A stretch of DNA of 64,000 nucleotides, from NCBI GenBank assembly GCA_026706075.1, contig JAPOZM010000010.1:45295-109294 (forward strand). The letters are read 5' to 3'. This document shows positions 59,908 to 64,000 of this stretch, in pieces (the first letter of the stretch is position 1; the number at the start of each line of letters is the position of its first letter). The notes beneath the pieces were generated by a model that searched no databases, was not told the origin of the DNA, and was given only the letters and a program-made list of their open reading frames with translations. The position numbers and the translations under genes are program-made. The DNA is from Gemmatimonadaceae bacterium. GTDB taxonomy: Bacteria; Latescibacterota; UBA2968; UBA8231.

Positions 59908-61400
59908 CGGTACTGGTCCATGGCGCCCCGGCGGTGATCGAAGGCGGGGTCATGGCTCCAGGTATGACCGTGCCGCTTCATGGTGTCCCTGATGAGCCGC
60001 CTGCGGTACAGGCTGGCCAGGTTCTCCCGCGCCATGGTATCCGGATCGAACCGGTCGAGGATTGCTCCGCGAAGCCTTTCTTCCACCTGGCGGTGCGTGC
60101 CTTCGGCGGCGAGATTGCGCCACTCGCCCGGATCGTTGTCCAGGTCGAAGAGAGCGGGTTCGAAACCGTGAATGTGGAGGTACTTGTACCGCCCCTGCCG
60201 CGCCATGATGCACGGCATGCCCACGGCCTCGTGGGCCTGGGCGAAGACGACGCGATCCGCGTCGTTCACGGCGGTCGGCGATACGAGGCTGCGGCCGTCG
60301 TGGGGCAGGCGATCCTCGACGCCCGCGAGATCGCAGAACGTCGGCAGCAGATCCACCAGTGAGACAGGGTGGGCAATGGTCGTACCCGCGCGCCAGCCGT
60401 CCGGATGGCGGACGATCAGGGGCACCCGGCAGGACCACTCGTAGAAACATCGCTTCTGCACCATCTCCCGCTCGCAGAGCATGTCGCCGTGGTCGCTGGC
60501 GAAGACCACCACCGTGCTCTCCGCCAGTCCGGTCTCGTCGAGGGCGTCCAGCAGGCCCCCGACCTTGTCGTCCATGTAGCTCACCAGCCCGTAGTAGGCC
60601 CGCCGGAGCCGGTAGAGCCCTTCCTCGTCCCGCAGGTCGTACCGCCCCGTGCCATGGTAGGCGTTCAGGTTCCGGTCCATCATGGTGCGATGACCGTCCA
60701 GGTCCGCGGGAAAGGAGGGCAGGTCGATCTCTGCGCCTTCGTACCGGTTCCAGTAGTCCAGGGGCGGCCAGAACGGTTCGTGGGGGTGGTGGTAGGACGC
60801 GCACAGCAGGAAAGGAGCGTCGTCCTCGGTTTCCTTCCGGGCCCGCAGGTACTCGACGGCGCGGAAGTGGGTCTCCTCGTCGTAGCTCAGGGCGTTGTGC
60901 CACACCCCGATCCGCACGCCCTCCCCCGTGTAGCCTCTCGCATTGTACATGGGCCGGTTGCTCATCACCTCTTCGCAGTCTCGTCCCCCGGTCTCCTTGA
61001 GGCGGATCCACTCCGGCTTCACCCAGTTGAAGTCGGAGGAATAGATGTCCGTGGTCAGACGCCTCCGGAATCCGTGCAGCTGGTCCGGACCGATGAAGTG
61101 CATCTTGCCGGAGAGCACGGTGTCGTAGCCCGCAGCGGACAGGTAGTGGGCGAAGGTCGGCTGGTCCGCGGCCAGCAGGGCGCCGTTGTCCCAGGCCCCG
61201 ATCTCGGAGGCGTGGCGTCCCGTCATCAGGCATGCGCGGCCCGGCGCGCAGAGGGGAAAGGCGGTGTAGGCCGCGTCGTAGCGCACGCCCTCTGCCGCCA
61301 GCCTGTCCAGGTGGGGCGTCCGGACGACGGGATGGCCGTAGGCCCCGGTCAGTGCGGCGACCATCTGGTCCGAGAGGATGAGCAGTATGTTGGGTCTCAT
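59904..61400 (-). CDS. Sulfatase, choline-sulfatase-like
   Basis: 498 residues. Type I sulfatase: the formylglycine-forming motif C51-A-P-G-R within PLCAPGRACLMTGR, metal ligands at PNILLILSDQ near the start and FASDHGDM downstream. The FRRRLTTDIYSSDFNWV segment resembles choline sulfatases (LTTDIYP), and the length is right. Requires a formylglycine-generating enzyme, not seen in the window. Choline sulfate would be a sulfur, carbon or osmolyte source in seawater. The ATG overlaps the aldo/keto reductase stop (ATGA), and its stop overlaps the dipeptidase GTG. Confidence 0.87.
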   Translation of the reverse strand: MRPNILLILSDQMVAALTGAYGHPVVRTPHLDRLAAEGVRYDAAYTAFPLCAPGRACLMTGRHASEIGAWDNGALLAADQPTFAHYLSAAGYDTVLSGKMHFIGPDQLHGFRRRLTTDIYSSDFNWVKPEWIRLKETGGRDCEEVMSNRPMYNARGYTGEGVRIGVWHNALSYDEETHFRAVEYLRARKETEDDAPFLLCASYHHPHEPFWPPLDYWNRYEGAEIDLPSFPADLDGHRTMMDRNLNAYHGTGRYDLRDEEGLYRLRRAYYGLVSYMDDKVGGLLDALDETGLAESTVVVFASDHGDMLCEREMVQKRCFYEWSCRVPLIVRHPDGWRAGTTIAHPVSLVDLLPTFCDLAGVEDRLPHDGRSLVSPTAVNDADRVVFAQAHEAVGMPCIMARQGRYKYLHIHGFEPALFDLDNDPGEWRNLAAEGTHRQVEERLRGAILDRFDPDTMARENLASLYRRRLIRDTMKRHGHTWSHDPAFDHRRGAMDQYR

Positions 61401-62383
61401 GTCGCTCTTCCCTTGAACATGTCGTCGTCGCGGTCGGTAGCCGGCGGCGGCGCGATCGACAGCGCCGACACCTCCTCGCGCATCTCCTCCGACATGGCGA
61501 AGTCGAGGGCGGCGAGGGACGGCTTGAGTTGTTCCAGGTCGCGCCCGCCGACGATCGGCGCCGTCACGTCTCGATGCCCCATGGCCCACGCCACGGCCAG
61601 GGTCACCGGATGCACGCCCCGGTCGCTGGCATAGCGCACGAAGCGATCGGCGACTTCGTAGAACACGGGGTTGGCGTAGCGCTTGATGTAGTTGTCCAGC
61701 TCCAGGAGGCGACCCCGCGGGGGCCGCCTGTCGATCCCGTACTTGCCGGTGAGCAGGCCGCCGCCCAAGGGACTGTAGGTGATCACGCCCAGACCTTCCG
61801 AGCGGGCCAGCGGCAGGATTTCCACCTCCACCTGCCGCTTGACCAGGCTGTACATGGGCTGGATGCAGGCAAAGGGGGCCAGCCCCTCGAGGGCGCAGTG
61901 GCCGAGGGCCATGGCGATCTGCCAAGCGGCCCAGTTGCTCACGGCCGGGTAGAGGATCTTGCCGCCGCGCACCAGGTCGTCCAGCGCGGCGAGGGTTTCC
62001 TCCATCGGCGTGTCGTCGTCGGTGTTGTGAAGGAAGTACAGGTCGAGGCGGTCCGTTCGCAGACGCCTAAGACTGGCCTCCACGGCCTGCACGATATGCC
62101 GACGCGACAAGCCCCCGTCGTTGGGGCCGTCACCGATCGCATTGCCGACCTTCGAAGCGATGACCAGCTCATCGCGCTCGCCCTGGATCAAGCGGCCCAG
62201 TATCTCCTCGGAGAGCCCCCCGGAATAGATGTTGGCCGAGTCGAAGAAGTTGATCCCCAGCTCGCGGCAGTAGCGATACATCTGCCCGGAGGTCGACTCG
62301 TCCGCATCGCCGCCGAAGGCCATGGTACCACCGCACAGGCGGGACACCTTGACGCCCGTGCGGCCCAGAACTCTGTACTGCAT
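61397..62383 (-). CDS. Aldo/keto reductase
   Basis: 328 residues. Family start YRVLGRTGVKVSRLCGGTM, catalytic Asp-Tyr in NFFDSANIYSGG, Lys in VIASKVGNA, His in LYFLHNTDDD; NADPH-binding region ITYSPLGGGLLTGKYG, and the C-terminal PIVGGRDLEQL. Subgroup resembles the voltage-gated potassium channel beta-subunit/YajO type. Overlaps the sulfatase start. Related in role, not closely in sequence, to the reductase at 48.2 kb. A 44-base gap separates it from the DUF2325-like gene upstream. Confidence 0.88.
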   Translation of the reverse strand: MQYRVLGRTGVKVSRLCGGTMAFGGDADESTSGQMYRYCRELGINFFDSANIYSGGLSEEILGRLIQGERDELVIASKVGNAIGDGPNDGGLSRRHIVQAVEASLRRLRTDRLDLYFLHNTDDDTPMEETLAALDDLVRGGKILYPAVSNWAAWQIAMALGHCALEGLAPFACIQPMYSLVKRQVEVEILPLARSEGLGVITYSPLGGGLLTGKYGIDRRPPRGRLLELDNYIKRYANPVFYEVADRFVRYASDRGVHPVTLAVAWAMGHRDVTAPIVGGRDLEQLKPSLAALDFAMSEEMREEVSALSIAPPPATDRDDDMFKGRAT

Positions 62384-62427
62384 CCCTGGACTTCTCCCTT
62401 GCGATCCCTGCGCCTGGTCGTCGTACC

Positions 62428-63072
62428 TCACACGGATCTGCCGGAAGCGGACACGGTATACCTGTTTCTGGTGCTGATGCCGCATCGCGCCACCACGGCT
62501 TCGGCCAGCGCGGCCACTCCGCGCCGCGGCACCCTCAACACCTTGGGGCCGCGCAGCACCGCCGTCGCCTTGTGCGAAATCTCGGTGGACGCCCAGATCG
62601 CGGCGACGTCCGACCAGTCGAGCAGAGGCGCCACGGTCCGCCTGTTGGGGTTGGTCTCCGCGGTGACGAACCGGAGGGCGATCCCGTCGGCGCAGAGCCG
62701 TTCGAGCTCGCCGCGGGTGCCGGGCGATCCGCCTGCCACCAGAAGCTTCCTCCAGCCGACCCGCCCCATCGCCTTCAGCATCCGCTCCACCGCGCGCCGG
62801 TTGTCGCTCCCCCCGCAGGTCTCGCAGTGGGAGGCCGCGACGATCACCGGATCGCGTGATTCCCCGGGCACCGGCTCGCACGCCGGTCGGTGGCAGTGCC
62901 GCACGAAGGCCGCGCCGAGTGTGCGCTTCGCGGCCTCGCACTTGGTGGTGGCGATGCGGATCTTCCCGGGCCGGGTCAGACCTTCCCCGTAGAGCCGCTG
63001 CAGCGCCCGTGTGGCGCCCTCGCCCTCGAAGCCAAGCGAGGACAGGAGCTCGGATATCGCCAAGTCAGTCAT
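62428..63072 (-). CDS. DUF2325-like protein
   Basis: 214 residues. The C-terminal part matches a DUF2325-type plan: KLLVAGGSPGTRGELERL, ALRFVTAETNPNRRTVA, and DVAAIWASTEISHKATAVLRG. Cysteines in FVRHCHRPACEPVP and SHCETCGGSDNRR could bind metal. The N-terminus is small and helical (ISELLSSLGFEGEGATRALQRLYGEGLTRPG), winged-helix-like. Function unknown. Start at the ATG 63072 is preferred over a farther frame start at 63129. The gene sits between the reductase and a nucleotidyltransferase. Confidence 0.6.
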   Translation of the reverse strand: MTDLAISELLSSLGFEGEGATRALQRLYGEGLTRPGKIRIATTKCEAAKRTLGAAFVRHCHRPACEPVPGESRDPVIVAASHCETCGGSDNRRAVERMLKAMGRVGWRKLLVAGGSPGTRGELERLCADGIALRFVTAETNPNRRTVAPLLDWSDVAAIWASTEISHKATAVLRGPKVLRVPRRGVAALAEAVVARCGISTRNRYTVSASGRSV

Positions 63073-63143
63073 GTAGGCTTCCCGGTGCCTGCTCCACAGG
63101 TCATTGGCTGAGCGGCCCCAACTCGGCAAGCACGACGCGGGGG

Positions 63144-63455
63144 TCAGGACGCATAGACCAACTCACGCGAGCCTTCGATGGCTGCCCGCAGGTACGGGTT
63201 GTCGATTGAGCCGGACTCTACGAGATCGACGGGGCGCTCAAGGCTGCGGCGCAGGGCATCGGCGAAATCGAAGTACTGGTCGAACGGGGCCAGTCCGCTG
63301 TGGGGACTGAACTCCACAAGAAAGTCGGCGTCGCTGGTCTCTGGATCGAAGTCCACGCCCCGCGCCGCCGAACCGAAGACTTCGAGGCGAGCCACGCCGA
63401 AGCGCCGGCAGAGTTCCGCCAGTTCATCCTTCTTGTCAGCGATGGCGGCATGCAT
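63144..63455 (-). CDS. MntA-like nucleotidyltransferase (minimal NTase)
   Basis: 103 residues. Pol-beta NTase motif FGSAARG (28-33) followed by SDADFLVEF with D42 and D44, and third acid D77 (ERPVDLVE). Such minimal nucleotidyltransferases usually pair with a HEPN toxin (HepT/MntA), which they inactivate by adding AMPs. AGGAGG lies six bases before the ATG. No adjacent HepT-like gene is seen: the neighbours are the DUF2325-like protein and an enolase-superfamily enzyme. So it may be an orphan antitoxin or part of an unfamiliar pair. Confidence 0.82.
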   Translation of the reverse strand: MHAAIADKKDELAELCRRFGVARLEVFGSAARGVDFDPETSDADFLVEFSPHSGLAPFDQYFDFADALRRSLERPVDLVESGSIDNPYLRAAIEGSRELVYAS

Positions 63456-63469
63456 GATCACCCTCCTCT

Positions 63470-64000
63470 TCACACCACCGCCGCCGAATCCCGCTCCATG
63501 GCGTCCCAGTCCGGCTCGTCGGGGACGCGGTCGTTCCAGGCGATGGACATGTACCCGTCCTCTACATAGGCCGTGCCGCGGCAGTCGATCTGGTCCTCGG
63601 GAGGACGGGGGCCCTGGCCTCCCGTCTCGAAGAGGGGATCGTTGGGCACAGCCAGGATGGCGTGGGGGTCACCGCCGTGGACCTCGACGCCGAAGGCCTC
63701 GGCGAGCTGGGCCTGCTTGATCTGACCGGTGATGCCGACGCCGCGCTGGCGGGCGATGTCCACCGCCTCCAGGGCCAGGTAGGGGGCGGTCTGGAAGGGC
63801 TGGCCGCCGAGGTGGCCGATCCACTCCAGGGCCAGGACCGGCAGGTCGAGGGTGGCGCACAGCTTCTTCAGACCCAGCAGGTCGTAGTCCTGCAGGGGCT
63901 CCTCGATCCAGGTGTAGTCGTGCTCCTCCAGCACCCGGCCGATCTGCACGGCCTCGTCGTAGGTGTAGGACTCCACCGGGTCGTGGAGCAGGATGAAGTC
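63470..64000 (-). CDS. Mandelate racemase/muconate lactonizing enzyme family, C-terminal part
   Basis: 177 codons, cut off by the window end; the frame is open to base 64000. Enolase-superfamily barrel with metal ligands in FILLHDPVESY (Asp), TWIEEPL (Glu) and LALEWIGH (Glu), and a C-terminal GGDPHAILAVPNDPLFETG that closes the site. Members racemise or dehydrate sugar acids. N-terminal capping domain and acid/base residues lie outside the window. It is first in the minus-strand catabolic cluster seen here and 14 bases before the nucleotidyltransferase gene. Confidence 0.85.
   Translation of the reverse strand, partial: DFILLHDPVESYTYDEAVQIGRVLEEHDYTWIEEPLQDYDLLGLKKLCATLDLPVLALEWIGHLGGQPFQTAPYLALEAVDIARQRGVGITGQIKQAQLAEAFGVEVHGGDPHAILAVPNDPLFETGGQGPRPPEDQIDCRGTAYVEDGYMSIAWNDRVPDEPDWDAMERDSAAVV

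Noticed and set aside
51594..63455. A HEPN-MNT toxin-antitoxin system formed by the HEPN protein at 51.6 kb and the nucleotidyltransferase at 63.1 kb.
   Set aside because: They are over 10 kb apart with unrelated genes between, and the HEPN type (Apea-like, large) is not HepT. Pairing them would be speculation.

Overview
The window is GC-rich, gene-dense bacterial chromosome with very short intergenic spaces and many start/stop overlaps. An ExbD/TonB pair, lipoproteins, YceI and outer-membrane beta-barrel proteins indicate a diderm cell. Other broad markers are a B12-dependent ribonucleotide reductase (NrdJ) with its repressor NrdR, a complete 2-oxoglutarate dehydrogenase set, and a large single-chain PurL. 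Phytanoyl-CoA dioxygenase, Gfo/Idh/MocA oxidoreductases, sulfatase, BNR sialidase-like, CehA/McbA-like, M55 and M19 peptidases and a mandelate-racemase-type enzyme form a mix often seen in uncultured FCB-like or planctomycete-like heterotrophs such as Latescibacterota. That taxonomic placement is inference only.

Layout. 1-11.3 kb (mostly plus): exbD end, tonB-like, nrdR, a promoter with two apparent NrdR boxes, nrdJ; then a metallo-beta-lactamase-fold hydrolase and methionine aminopeptidase on the minus strand; then topA, a XerC-like protein that has lost its catalytic residues, an Ig-like lipoprotein and a small membrane-anchored protein. 11.3-12.6 kb: prephenate dehydratase (minus) and tRNA-Cys and tRNA-Leu (plus). 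12.6-25 kb: accessory metabolism (PhyH-HEAT fusion; a four-gene SDR/SDR/VOC/Gfo operon; an ECF sigma factor with a long helical extension coupled to a PcfJ-domain protein; SDR, ankyrin, D-aminopeptidase, epimerase and Gfo genes). 25-30.6 kb: a VapBC-like toxin-antitoxin pair with a visible operator, then a pncA-pncB-aminotransferase-nadE operon for NAD salvage.

30.7-37.3 kb: a beta-propeller protein; a minus-strand envelope cluster (cytochrome-like lipoprotein, YceI, DUF5777-like beta-barrel, small lipoprotein); and a signal-peptide-bearing YidD-like protein with a TPR/membrane partner and a PEGA lipoprotein. 37.3-43.1 kb: lpdA, odhB and sucA (2-oxoglutarate dehydrogenase E3, E2, E1). 43.3-49.2 kb: purL coupled to a Gfo/Idh oxidoreductase and an aldo/keto reductase.

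49.2-53.4 kb looks like a genomic island or scar: lower GC, a nuclease-like fragment, small orphan genes, a duplicated tail of the aldo/keto reductase, a HEPN-domain protein, and the truncated C-terminus of a type I restriction HsdR subunit. 53.4-64 kb: about 10.5 kb of minus-strand genes that may form one long unit for scavenging sulfated or glycosylated organic matter (enolase-superfamily enzyme, nucleotidyltransferase, DUF2325-like protein, aldo/keto reductase, choline-sulfatase-like enzyme, M19 dipeptidase, CehA/McbA-like protein, Asp-box propeller, glycosidase-like protein).
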